From assembly GCF_024295805.1 (NCBI RefSeq), contig NZ_JANCLX010000029.1:1-64000 (forward strand): a stretch of 64,000 nt of DNA, written 5' to 3'. The notes under the pieces were generated by a model. The model was given only the letters and a program-made list of their open reading frames with translations, did not search any database and was not told the DNA's origin. Shown in pieces: positions 54,422 to 62,562 of this stretch; the first letter of the stretch is position 1, and each line of letters opens with the position of its first letter. A program made the position numbers and the translations under genes. This DNA is from Streptomyces cucumeris (GTDB lineage: Bacteria > Actinomycetota > Actinomycetes > Streptomycetales > Streptomycetaceae).

Positions 54422-55786
54422 ATGCTGGAGATCCCCGCACTGGGTCCGGCCGGGCCCTACCGGACACGGAACCGCACCGCCGTAGCGGACGCCTCGGGCC
54501 TGTCGGCCCTTGAACTGGCCTCCGTCCCAGGTCTGGTCGTCTCCCACTGGATCGATCAGCTCCGGGCACACCCGCCCCTGCCTGTCGCCGAGGTGGCGGC
54601 TGTGCTCCACAAGGCGGCTGATGCCTTCGAGACCGAGGAGATCCTGGGAGACGACCTGGCAGCCCATGAGCGGCGGGTGTCGTCGCTGACGGGTACGCCC
54701 CTGCCCGTCGTCCGTGAATGCGGCGCGCTCATCACGCGGACCCTGCGCGATGTGGGACGCGCGCCGTCGGCGGCCCGGCCCACGGGCTGCGCCCCGGTCG
54801 GCACCGAGGTGTCGGCGGCTCCGTCGGCGGGCGCCCTGTGGTGCCGTGTCGGGGACGTCTTCGCCGTGCACGCCGCGAGCAACAGCCCAGGGGTCCACGC
54901 CATGTGGCTGGAAGCGCTGGCCCTGGGCTACCGGGTCGTCGTCCGACCCTCCACCCGGGACCCGCTCACCCCCTTCCGTCTCGTCACGGCGCTGCGGCGG
55001 GCGGGTATCCCCGCGAGCCAGCTCGTCATGGCACCCTGCAGCCACTCCACGGCAGATCTGATCATCGAGCGCTCGGACCGTGCCCTGGTGTACGGCGGTC
55101 AGGACGTCGTCGACCGATACGGCAACCGCGGGGACGTCCTGCTCCAGGGCCCGGGCCGCTCGAAGCTGGTCGTGGCCGCCGACGCGGACCGGGACACCGG
55201 AATCGGTATCGCTCTCGACGGCGCGCTGTACCACGCGGGCACCGCGTGTACCGCGACCACGGGCGTGCTGGTCGAACACGATCCTTCGGGATTCGCCGGT
55301 GAGCTCGCCGCCGCGCTGAAGAAGACCCGACGCACTGGGCCGCTCGACGACGGGGCCCTTCTGCCGTGCATGCCACAGGCCGAAGCGGAACGGCTCGTGG
55401 AGGCGGTCCTGGACCGGGCGAGGAGCGCGACGGTGCACCTGGAACCGCGGGTCGAACGGCTGGGCGGCTCGGGCTCGTTGGCGACGATCACACCTGCGGT
55501 CGTGGAACTGGTATCGGCGCACGACCCCTCGTTGTCGTACGAGGTGCCCTTCCCGTGTGTGTGGGTCGCGCCGTTCGAGCGCAACGCCCTGGACGTCCTC
55601 GACGGTTCGCTGGTGCTGTCGCTGCACACCACGGACCACGCGCTGGTCACCGCGGCCACCGAACTCACCGGCGTCTCCAATGTGTACCAGGGCAGGCCGA
55701 CGTCCTGGGTCCATCCGGACGTACCGCACGACGGGTTCCTCGGGGAGTTCCTGATGCGCGCCAAGGGGTTGGCCCATGGTGCCTAG
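54422..55786 (+). CDS. Aldehyde dehydrogenase-fold acyl reductase
   Basis: A 454-residue ALDH-superfamily enzyme with nucleophile Cys276 in AGTACTATTG and a fold extending over cofactor-binding segments such as FAVHAASNSPGVHAMW and VVRPSTRDPL. The sequence is distant from ordinary ALDHs and recalls acyl-thioester (LuxC-type) reductases, which convert acyl-CoA or acyl-protein to aldehyde. With PaaK/LuxE-type ligases and an ACP in the same operon, reduction of an acyl-ACP to an aldehyde is the simplest reading. The direction of the reaction is inferred. Confidence 0.78.
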   Translation: MLEIPALGPAGPYRTRNRTAVADASGLSALELASVPGLVVSHWIDQLRAHPPLPVAEVAAVLHKAADAFETEEILGDDLAAHERRVSSLTGTPLPVVRECGALITRTLRDVGRAPSAARPTGCAPVGTEVSAAPSAGALWCRVGDVFAVHAASNSPGVHAMWLEALALGYRVVVRPSTRDPLTPFRLVTALRRAGIPASQLVMAPCSHSTADLIIERSDRALVYGGQDVVDRYGNRGDVLLQGPGRSKLVVAADADRDTGIGIALDGALYHAGTACTATTGVLVEHDPSGFAGELAAALKKTRRTGPLDDGALLPCMPQAEAERLVEAVLDRARSATVHLEPRVERLGGSGSLATITPAVVELVSAHDPSLSYEVPFPCVWVAPFERNALDVLDGSLVLSLHTTDHALVTAATELTGVSNVYQGRPTSWVHPDVPHDGFLGEFLMRAKGLAHGA

Positions 55787-55846
55787 GCCCGATCGAAGGG
55801 GGCGCGCCGGCGCCTCGGCTCACTCGTCGCAAGCAAGGAGTGGAAT

Positions 55847-57172
55847 ATGAAGATCAACTCCAGGGGTGACCTCGACTTCATGGAGCGGATCCAGCGGGAG
55901 GTGACCGCTCAGCACCCCGAAGCCGGTTCCGCCGCGGCCTATTACGCGTCGAAGCTCTCCGACGCGTGGCACCGTGCGGAGCAGGCGTCGGCCTACGCCT
56001 CGCTCGGCGCCTTCTCGGCGCAGGCGTTCCAGAACCTGCCGACGACGTCCAAGGACGACCTCAAGGCCCGCCCTCTGGACTACCTGCGTGTTCCGGTCGG
56101 CGAGGGGCTCAAGTACTACCAGACCACGGGGACGACGGGGACTCCCACGCCCACGCCCCGCACGGCCGAGGACATGATCGCCAACACCGTGTCCGTGGCC
56201 GAGGCATGGCGTCCGATGCTGTCGGGCGGCGACCACCGCGCGCTGATCCTGCTGCCCTCGGACATCGTGCCCGTGGCCGATCTGATGGTCGGCGTCTGCG
56301 AGTTCCTGGGGATTCCTCACGCCAAGGCGTATCCGTACACCACCGGGATCTCCGACTGGGACCGGATCGTCGGTCTGTGGGAGGTCTTCCGGCCGACGGT
56401 GCTGTTCGTGGCGCCGGGTGTGCTCCTGGAGTTCTCCCAGGTCCTCAAGCGGCGCGGTCTGCTGGACCGCATGCGGGAGTCTGTCCGGCTGCTCATGCTG
56501 CTCGGGGAGGTGAGCACCCCGGAACTTCGTGAGATGGCCGGCCAGTGGTGGAACGCGCGCGCCTACGATGCCAGTTACGGCAGTACGGAGAGCGGCACCT
56601 TGGCCGCCTGCTGCGATCAGGACCGGCTGCACCTGCTGCGCCGGGCGAACTATTTCGAGATCGGCAACGAGAACGGCATAGAGCCCGCCGAGGCCGGCCG
56701 AGCGGGCCGGCTCGTCGTCACCCCGCTCAACAACGACGCCCGCCCCCTCCTGCGCCTGGACATGGGTGACGAGGTATCGCTGACCGACGGCTGCCCCTGC
56801 GGCATGAAGACCCCGGTGGTGACGGTCCATGGCCGGGGCAGCGACGGAACCGCGATCAAGGGCAGCCGGGTGCGTACCCGCGACCTCGAAGGCATCGTCT
56901 ACGCCCACCACGATGTCATGGGCTATTTGATCGAGATCGACTCGGGCGGCACCTGGGCCAGGCTGCTGCTGGAGCGGGATCCGAGTGGCGACCGGCAGGC
57001 CGAACCGGCGAGGAACGACCTCATCCAACGGAGCACGGACGAGCACCTCGGCTTCCGATGGGACGAGGTCCGGTTCGTCAACCGGCTGCCGGTGACCACG
57101 AAGAGCGGCGGCTCCCAGAAGAGCTGGAAGCGCTCCAACTTCCGGGTCGTCGACGAGGTGGTGCCGGCATGA
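55847..57172 (+). CDS. Phenylacetate-CoA ligase (PaaK)-type adenylate-forming enzyme
   Basis: A 441-residue ANL-type ligase of the PaaK/CapK group. The phosphate loop is YQTTGTTGTPTPTPRT; YDASYGSTESG is the A5-type motif and LDMGDEVSL the adenylate Asp region, with a small C-terminal lid domain ending SQKSWKRSNFRVV. ATG 55847 follows AAGGAG. It should activate an aromatic or acyl acid as AMP ester and transfer it to CoA or the ACP. It overlaps the toroid gene by 4 bases. Confidence 0.85.
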   Translation: MKINSRGDLDFMERIQREVTAQHPEAGSAAAYYASKLSDAWHRAEQASAYASLGAFSAQAFQNLPTTSKDDLKARPLDYLRVPVGEGLKYYQTTGTTGTPTPTPRTAEDMIANTVSVAEAWRPMLSGGDHRALILLPSDIVPVADLMVGVCEFLGIPHAKAYPYTTGISDWDRIVGLWEVFRPTVLFVAPGVLLEFSQVLKRRGLLDRMRESVRLLMLLGEVSTPELREMAGQWWNARAYDASYGSTESGTLAACCDQDRLHLLRRANYFEIGNENGIEPAEAGRAGRLVVTPLNNDARPLLRLDMGDEVSLTDGCPCGMKTPVVTVHGRGSDGTAIKGSRVRTRDLEGIVYAHHDVMGYLIEIDSGGTWARLLLERDPSGDRQAEPARNDLIQRSTDEHLGFRWDEVRFVNRLPVTTKSGGSQKSWKRSNFRVVDEVVPA

Positions 57173-58899
57173 CGTACGACACGCTGCTGGATTCGTCCGG
57201 GGTCGTTTCCGGGGAGTCCGACCTGTGGTGCACCTACGCCGCCGTGCGTACCCTCTCCTGGCTGGGCCGCATCGACGACCTGCCTTCCCCCGATGGTGTC
57301 GTCGGCTTTCTCTCCTCGCGGCAGAACTCCGACGGTGGGTTCGCATGGTCGGCCGGGATGAGTTCCGATGCCTGGGCCACGTACTACTGCACCCAGACGC
57401 TGGCCGATCTGTCGGCCGACACCCATGGAGCGGTGGGCCGATCGAGCTCGGCGTGGGTATGGAGTGCCGCCCACGCGGACGGCGGGTTCGCGATGACACC
57501 TGGCCAGACCTCAGATGTCTGGGCCACCTACTACGCCGTACGTACGCTCGTGGAGATCTACGAAGAGCGTCCGCCGGGGACACTGTTCGACTGGCTGGCC
57601 GCGCTGCAGGCCGAGGACGGTGGGCTGGCGTGGAGTCCGGCCCACGCGAAGAACGGCACGTCCGACGTACGGGCCTGCTACTACGCCCTCACCGCCTGGA
57701 GTACTGCCACCGGTGGAGAAGGCCCGTTGCCGTGGGACCGTCAGCGGCTCACGGACTGGCTCAAGGACCGGCAGAGCACGGACGGCGGATTCACCTTCCA
57801 GGCGGGCGACGAGACGGACTGTCTGTGGGCGACGTTCCGCGCCTGCAACGCACTGGACCGCCTGGGCGAGGCCCCGAGGGATCCCGACGGCTGTGTCGCC
57901 TGGATCCGCGCCCGGCTGGACGCGGAGGGGGCCTTCACCCGCTGGCCCGGCTATCCCGTGCCGGATGTGTGGGCCGCCTTCTGTGCGGTGGGAGCGCTCA
58001 GGGCGCTCGGCGCCGGGCTCGACGACCTGGCGGACGGGTTGGTCAGGACGCTGCTGTCCTTCCGTACCGCCCAGGGCGGATTCACCTACCGCGCTCCGGA
58101 GTTCGCCTCGGACGTACTGACGACATCCGCCCAGGTGATGGCCGGCCGCTTCCCGGACTCCGCGGCGCGCGAGGCCGTGCGCTGGATGGAGAGCTGCATG
58201 CTGCCGAACGAAGACGGCATCATGTACATGCCTGGGCGCGGTAGCGAGGTGCGGTGCACCCTCTGGGCCCTGTCCGCGGGGGCGTTCGAGGAGGACGCCG
58301 ACGCCCGCGGCAGGATCACCAGGTGGCTCGGCGACGCCATCCAGAACCCCGACGGCGGATTCGGGTACTGGGAGGGCCGTGCGTCGGACATGGTGTCGAC
58401 GTGCGCGGCCGCGGAGATGATGCACCGTACGGGAGGGAGCTCCGCCGCCGCGCCGCTGCGCGGTGTCGCCGCGTTCGTGGCCACCTGTGAGACGGCGCCG
58501 GGCCAGTACGCCAACGTGCCCGGCGGCCGGCCCACCCTGCGGGCCACCCTCCAGGCGCGCAGGGCACTGCAGCGGGCGGGCACGGTCGACGGCGCACCCG
58601 TCGTCGACGCACTCGCCCGGCACCGGGTCCGCGGCGGCGGCTTCGCCAACGAGGGCAACCGGGTGCCCGACCTGCTGAGCACCTATGAGGCCGTACTGGC
58701 GGCGGACGCGTTCGGGCTGGCCTGGGACACCGGTCATCTGGCGAAGTTCCTCGACAGCGTGCGCACGGTGGACGACGGATTCGCCTGGACCCCCTTGATG
58801 GCCACGAGCGGTGGCCCGCTCGCCGACTGCCTGGGGCGGCGACTGGAGCTGCGGCTGACCTCCGATCAGCACACCCTGCCACCCCTGGCCCTCTCGTGA
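57169..58899 (+). CDS. Alpha/alpha-toroid protein with ten prenyltransferase/squalene-cyclase-type repeats
   Basis: 576 residues made of about ten repeats of the pattern DGGFxW...SDVWATYYAVxTL (for example SDAWATYYCTQTL, SDVWATYYAVRTL, PDVWAAFCAVGAL, SDMVSTCAAAEMM, PDLLSTYEAVLAA). The repeats match the PFTB/QW helical-pair motif of protein prenyltransferase beta subunits and squalene-hopene cyclases. Neither the DxDD protonation motif nor the Asp-Cys-His zinc triad is evident. ATG 57169 overlaps the ligase stop (ATGA). It could be a noncanonical cyclase, an acyl-binding scaffold or a modifying enzyme for the pathway product. No function can be assigned with confidence. Confidence 0.78.
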   Translation: MTYDTLLDSSGVVSGESDLWCTYAAVRTLSWLGRIDDLPSPDGVVGFLSSRQNSDGGFAWSAGMSSDAWATYYCTQTLADLSADTHGAVGRSSSAWVWSAAHADGGFAMTPGQTSDVWATYYAVRTLVEIYEERPPGTLFDWLAALQAEDGGLAWSPAHAKNGTSDVRACYYALTAWSTATGGEGPLPWDRQRLTDWLKDRQSTDGGFTFQAGDETDCLWATFRACNALDRLGEAPRDPDGCVAWIRARLDAEGAFTRWPGYPVPDVWAAFCAVGALRALGAGLDDLADGLVRTLLSFRTAQGGFTYRAPEFASDVLTTSAQVMAGRFPDSAAREAVRWMESCMLPNEDGIMYMPGRGSEVRCTLWALSAGAFEEDADARGRITRWLGDAIQNPDGGFGYWEGRASDMVSTCAAAEMMHRTGGSSAAAPLRGVAAFVATCETAPGQYANVPGGRPTLRATLQARRALQRAGTVDGAPVVDALARHRVRGGGFANEGNRVPDLLSTYEAVLAADAFGLAWDTGHLAKFLDSVRTVDDGFAWTPLMATSGGPLADCLGRRLELRLTSDQHTLPPLALS

Positions 58900-58912
58900 A
58901 AGGCGCGGAATC

Positions 58913-59359
58913 TTGCCGACCGTCGATGTGACCAGCAGCCCCCTGACCCCTTCCGCCCGGCTGAAGGCCACGCTGCGCCTCACCCGGTGGCTGGCCGCGC
59001 ACGGTTCGGACGCCGCGCATGTCGTGGTCTCCTTCCGCACCGCGGAACCCATGGCGTACTTCGCCGGGGGAGTGCCGTTGACGAAGTACGAGGACGGCAC
59101 GGAGGAGGGCCGACAGGCCCGATGGGCGTCGGTCGTGTGTCACGTACACCCCGACCGCGACCACACGTACCGGTCCGAGCTGGCCGGGGAGATCAGGGAG
59201 GCGCTCGGCCTCGACGCGGTGAGCGCCCACCTGATGGTGCGGTTCGAACCCACCCACCCCGACCGGGTGTTCTACCTGGTTTCGGGATCCCTGACGAGCG
59301 GCGACCCCCTGCCGGTCACCCGCGATGACAAGAAAGGTCTCCCTCATGCACACCGCTGA
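58913..59359 (+). CDS. MIF/tautomerase-superfamily-like protein
   Basis: A 148-residue protein from TTG 58913 (AAAGG about 10 bases upstream) beginning Met-Pro, so the mature N-terminus would be the catalytic Pro1 of the tautomerase superfamily. Two beta-alpha-beta halves are visible: PTVDVTSSPLTPSARLKATL to PMAYFAGGVP, and ASVVCHVHPDRDHTYRSELA to SAHLMVRFEPTHPDRVFYL. The order resembles MIF (PMFIVNT..., MAFGGS, SYSKLLCGLLAERL). The assignment rests on my reading of motifs. It overlaps the ACP gene by 14 bases. It may isomerise an enol/keto intermediate or protonate a conjugated acyl group. Confidence 0.68.
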   Translation: MPTVDVTSSPLTPSARLKATLRLTRWLAAHGSDAAHVVVSFRTAEPMAYFAGGVPLTKYEDGTEEGRQARWASVVCHVHPDRDHTYRSELAGEIREALGLDAVSAHLMVRFEPTHPDRVFYLVSGSLTSGDPLPVTRDDKKGLPHAHR

Positions 59360-59621
59360 CCGCAGCGAGATCAGCGCCCGTGTCCTGACGGTCCTCGAGA
59401 AGCGCTTCGGCGACGCCGCCCACGCCCTGGCTCCGGACGTCGACCTGTCCGACACCCTGCCGGGCTTCGACAGTCTGGCAGCCCTGGAATACGTCACCGC
59501 GGTGGAGGGCGAGTTCGGCATCGAGGTGGATTTCGTCGGCGACGATGTCCGCTACTGGTTCAGCACGCTGGACCGGACCGCCCTGTACGTCCACGAGCGT
59601 GTCGAGGATCAGGCGGCGTGA
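59346..59621 (+). CDS. Acyl carrier protein
   Basis: 91 residues, acidic and helical, with the phosphopantetheine attachment Ser43 in LPGFDSLAALEY. ATG 59346 has AAAGG 9 bases upstream and lies inside the end of the preceding gene; the stop overlaps the ligase start (GTGA). It is the only carrier protein in view and is presumably loaded by one of the three adenylating enzymes of the operon. Confidence 0.9.
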   Translation: MHTADRSEISARVLTVLEKRFGDAAHALAPDVDLSDTLPGFDSLAALEYVTAVEGEFGIEVDFVGDDVRYWFSTLDRTALYVHERVEDQAA

Positions 59622-60637
59622 CCACGACGCCAGGACGCGACGGGGGCTCCCGGGCCTGGGCCCTCGACGAGATCTGGTTCGACACCTCCGGCAGCACGGG
59701 AGCCGCGCGCCGCTGGTTCCGGCTCCCTCATCAGATGGAGCGCGAGGTGCGGCTGATCGGCGAGAGCCTGGTCGGTCCGGTCGACCATGTGGTCAACTAC
59801 GCCCCGCCGCAGCATCTGTTCGGCGCCCTGTTCGGCCAGTGGCTGCCGCGCATGGCGCAGGTCCGCGTCCACCAGGCGTGGTCCTGCCCGTACGAGCCGC
59901 TGCCCATCACGCCTGGCGAGCGGGTCCTGGTCGTCTGCGTCCCGATGGCCTGGGACCTGTTGCGCCGGAGCTGGTCGACACTGGAACGCGCGGGCTCAGT
60001 CGTCGCCCTGCACAGTTCGGCGGCCCCGCCGTCCGCGGCCCGTGACCTCGTGCGCCGCGCCGCTCCACTGCTTCGGGCCCACGAGATCCTGGGGTCGACC
60101 GAGACCGGGGGCATCGCTCACCGGCCGCTGGTTCCCGGGGAGAACGCCGAGGGCCGCTGGCGGGCCTTCCCCGATGTGTCCTTCGTCCATGACGCCAAGG
60201 CGCCGGCGGGAAGGGCTCAGGAACTGGTCGTCAGCGGCCCCCGTCTGGCCCGCCCGGAGAGCAGGACGTGCCCGCCCGCCTACTGGGCCACCGGCGACCT
60301 GGTGGATTTCACCGGTCCCCGTGCTTTCCGGCTGGTCGGGCGCAGCAGTTCGCTCCTCAAGGTCAACGGGATCAAAGTGCATCTCGCCCGGGTCAGCGAG
60401 CGGCTGAGTGCCCGTTTGCCGCAGGCCGAATGCGTGGTGCTGCCCGTGTCCGACGCTCCTCTCACGGGGGAGGGATACATGATCTTCTGGTCCGACCGGG
60501 GTCGTGGAACCGGTGTGACGGACATCAGAGAGGCCCTCCGGGAATTCCCGAGCCCGGCACGGATCGTGCACTTGGCTGACCTGCCGAGGACCGCCACGGG
60601 AAAGCCGGACCGGAAGGCCCTCTTGGCGGCCCTCTGA
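59618..60637 (+). CDS. Short AMP-dependent acyl ligase, likely loading the ACP
   Basis: A 339-residue ANL-family protein, well below the usual 500 or so. It starts almost at the phosphate loop (WFDTSGSTGAARRW) and so lacks most of the normal N-terminal subdomain. It keeps HEILGSTETGGIA, YWATGDLVDF, the hinge VGRSSSLLKVNGIKV and the C-terminal catalytic Lys in LPRTATGKPDRKALL. The complete C-terminal motif implies an active enzyme. GTG 59618 overlaps the ACP stop, so the pair is probably functionally linked in acyl-ACP formation. Confidence 0.83.
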   Translation: MTTTPGRDGGSRAWALDEIWFDTSGSTGAARRWFRLPHQMEREVRLIGESLVGPVDHVVNYAPPQHLFGALFGQWLPRMAQVRVHQAWSCPYEPLPITPGERVLVVCVPMAWDLLRRSWSTLERAGSVVALHSSAAPPSAARDLVRRAAPLLRAHEILGSTETGGIAHRPLVPGENAEGRWRAFPDVSFVHDAKAPAGRAQELVVSGPRLARPESRTCPPAYWATGDLVDFTGPRAFRLVGRSSSLLKVNGIKVHLARVSERLSARLPQAECVVLPVSDAPLTGEGYMIFWSDRGRGTGVTDIREALREFPSPARIVHLADLPRTATGKPDRKALLAAL

Positions 60638-60689
60638 CCGCCGTCGGCCGCCCCTGCCCCACCGCCAAAGTTCATTCAAAGGAAATTCG

Positions 60690-61442
60690 ATGGTGCCCAG
60701 GTTGATCGTGGTGACCGGTGCGAGCGCCGGCATCGGCAAGGCCACGGCGAAGCGGTTCGCCGAGAACGAGGACAAGGTGCTGCTGGTCGCCAGGGGGCAG
60801 CAGCGGCTCACCCGAACGGCCGAGGACATCAGGTCGAGTGTGCCCGGAGCGGACCTCGACACCCTCGCCCTCGACATGTCCGACGTCGAGTCGGCGCAAC
60901 ACCTTCAGCAGCACATCCGGTCGACCGGGCTGCCGGTCAGCGGGCTGGTGTGCTGCGCGGGCTCGGTGCCCGCGTCCGAGGACGAGGGCATTCAGGCGGT
61001 CGCGACGGAATGGGAGGACGCGTACCGCTCGAACGTCATGACCGCCGTCATCGCCGTGGAAGGTCTGGCCCCTGTGATGGCTGACGGCGGAAGCATCGTG
61101 CTCTACAGCTCCATCGCCGCCTACCGCGGGTCCGGAGGGACGGGCGGCTACGGTGCCGCGAAGGCGGCCCTCCACTCGTACGTGCACGTCCTCGCGACCC
61201 GCCTGGGAAAGCGCGGCATCAGCGCCAACGCCATCGCGCCGGGATATATCGCGGGCACCGAACTGTTCGGTGACGGTCTCCCCGTCGCACGGGAGCGGAT
61301 GCTCGTCCGCCAGACCGCCTTGGGACGCGCGGGAGACCCCGCGGAGGTCGCGGAGCTGGGTTTCTATCTCTGCTCGGAGCCGGGCGGCTACATCACCTCG
61401 CAGATCCTCCAGATCAACGGTGGCTCCTACCACGGGGTGTGA
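60690..61442 (+). CDS. SDR-family ketoreductase (FabG-like)
   Basis: A 250-residue SDR with VVTGASAGIGKA, CCAGSVPASE, catalytic Ser in VLYSSIAAYRG, YGAAKAAL (Tyr/Lys) and a C-terminal LQINGGSYHGV. The sequence resembles 3-oxoacyl-ACP reductases. Without a ketosynthase in view, its substrate could be a carbonyl formed elsewhere in the pathway or the aldehyde made by the ALDH-fold enzyme. Confidence 0.88.
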   Translation: MVPRLIVVTGASAGIGKATAKRFAENEDKVLLVARGQQRLTRTAEDIRSSVPGADLDTLALDMSDVESAQHLQQHIRSTGLPVSGLVCCAGSVPASEDEGIQAVATEWEDAYRSNVMTAVIAVEGLAPVMADGGSIVLYSSIAAYRGSGGTGGYGAAKAALHSYVHVLATRLGKRGISANAIAPGYIAGTELFGDGLPVARERMLVRQTALGRAGDPAEVAELGFYLCSEPGGYITSQILQINGGSYHGV

Positions 61443-61506
61443 GCCGCCTTTCCCCCTTACGTACTTCGAACTCCCCTCTTCGATCAAGAAAGCGCGGTGA
61501 CCCGTC

Positions 61507-62559
61507 ATGAACGCCCGCGAAAAGGCGGACGCACACGTCCGAGCGATGATGCGCTGGCACTTCGATCCCGCCACAGGCTCCCGGTTCTGGCTGGAGCGCC
61601 GGAGTCGGCTGGGTTTCGACCCGCTGGAGGACGTGCGGTGCGTCGACGATCTGCTGCAGTTTCCCAATCTGGTGGACGAACTCCGTGACGTTCCGGTCGA
61701 GGCGCTGATCCCGCGGGGCCTCGGCACGGACGAGAAGATCTTCGCCGTGTACGAGAGCGGCGGTACATCGGGGGCACCCAAGCGCTTCGTGATGTTCGAG
61801 AACTGGTTCGACACATACATGGCATGGGAGAACTCCCACTACGGCGAAGACGGCGAAGGACACACCCTGGCCGTGGCGCCCAGCGGCCCCCATATGCTCG
61901 GTGAGTACTCCAAACGGATCGCTCAGGCCAGGGGAGGGATCCGGTTCTCCATCGATCTGGATCCCCGCTGGGTGAAGCGCCTCATCGCCGTCGGCGACAA
62001 GGCGGGCGCCGCCGCCTATGTCGACCACCTCGTCGACCAGGCCGAGCTGGTCCTGCAGTCGCAGGACATCGCCTTCCTGATCACCACGCCGCCGCTGCTG
62101 GGCCGGATGGCCGAGCGGTCCTCGGTCCGTGCGCTGATCCAGGAGAAGGTCCGCCTGGTGATCTGGACCGGAGCGCACATGGACGTCGACACGCTGGACT
62201 TCCTGGCCACGGAGCTCTTCCCCAAGACGCGGTTCCGGGGCTCGTACGGCAGCACATCGGTCCTCAGCGGCACGGTCCAGCGCCCCGCCCCGGACGGCGC
62301 GGACGATGTGGTCTTCGACTCGTACGCCCCCTACGTCTTCTACCGCGTGGTCGACCCCTCGTCGCACCGGCCGGTGGAGTTCGGATCGGAAGGCGCCGTG
62401 GTCATGAACTATTTGACCAAGTACGGTCTCGTGCCCAACAGTCTCGAACGCGACCTGGCCACGCGGGTTCCCAGCCCCACGCGGGTCGGGGACTCCCTGC
62501 GGAACATCCGCCCGGTGGCCGAGATGGACGGCCAGAAGATGATCGAAGGCGTCTACTGA
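61507..62559 (+). CDS. LuxE/PaaK-like acyl-activating enzyme
   Basis: A 350-residue adenylate-forming protein. FAVYESGGTSGAPKRFVMF is the phosphate loop and RGSYGSTSVLSGTV the A5-like motif; the C-terminal lid is short. Length and layout recall LuxE acyl-protein synthetases and small PaaK homologues. It is the third adenylating enzyme of the operon. The gene ends 3 bases before the ammonia-lyase gene. Confidence 0.78.
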   Translation: MNAREKADAHVRAMMRWHFDPATGSRFWLERRSRLGFDPLEDVRCVDDLLQFPNLVDELRDVPVEALIPRGLGTDEKIFAVYESGGTSGAPKRFVMFENWFDTYMAWENSHYGEDGEGHTLAVAPSGPHMLGEYSKRIAQARGGIRFSIDLDPRWVKRLIAVGDKAGAAAYVDHLVDQAELVLQSQDIAFLITTPPLLGRMAERSSVRALIQEKVRLVIWTGAHMDVDTLDFLATELFPKTRFRGSYGSTSVLSGTVQRPAPDGADDVVFDSYAPYVFYRVVDPSSHRPVEFGSEGAVVMNYLTKYGLVPNSLERDLATRVPSPTRVGDSLRNIRPVAEMDGQKMIEGVY

Positions 62560-62562
62560 CCC

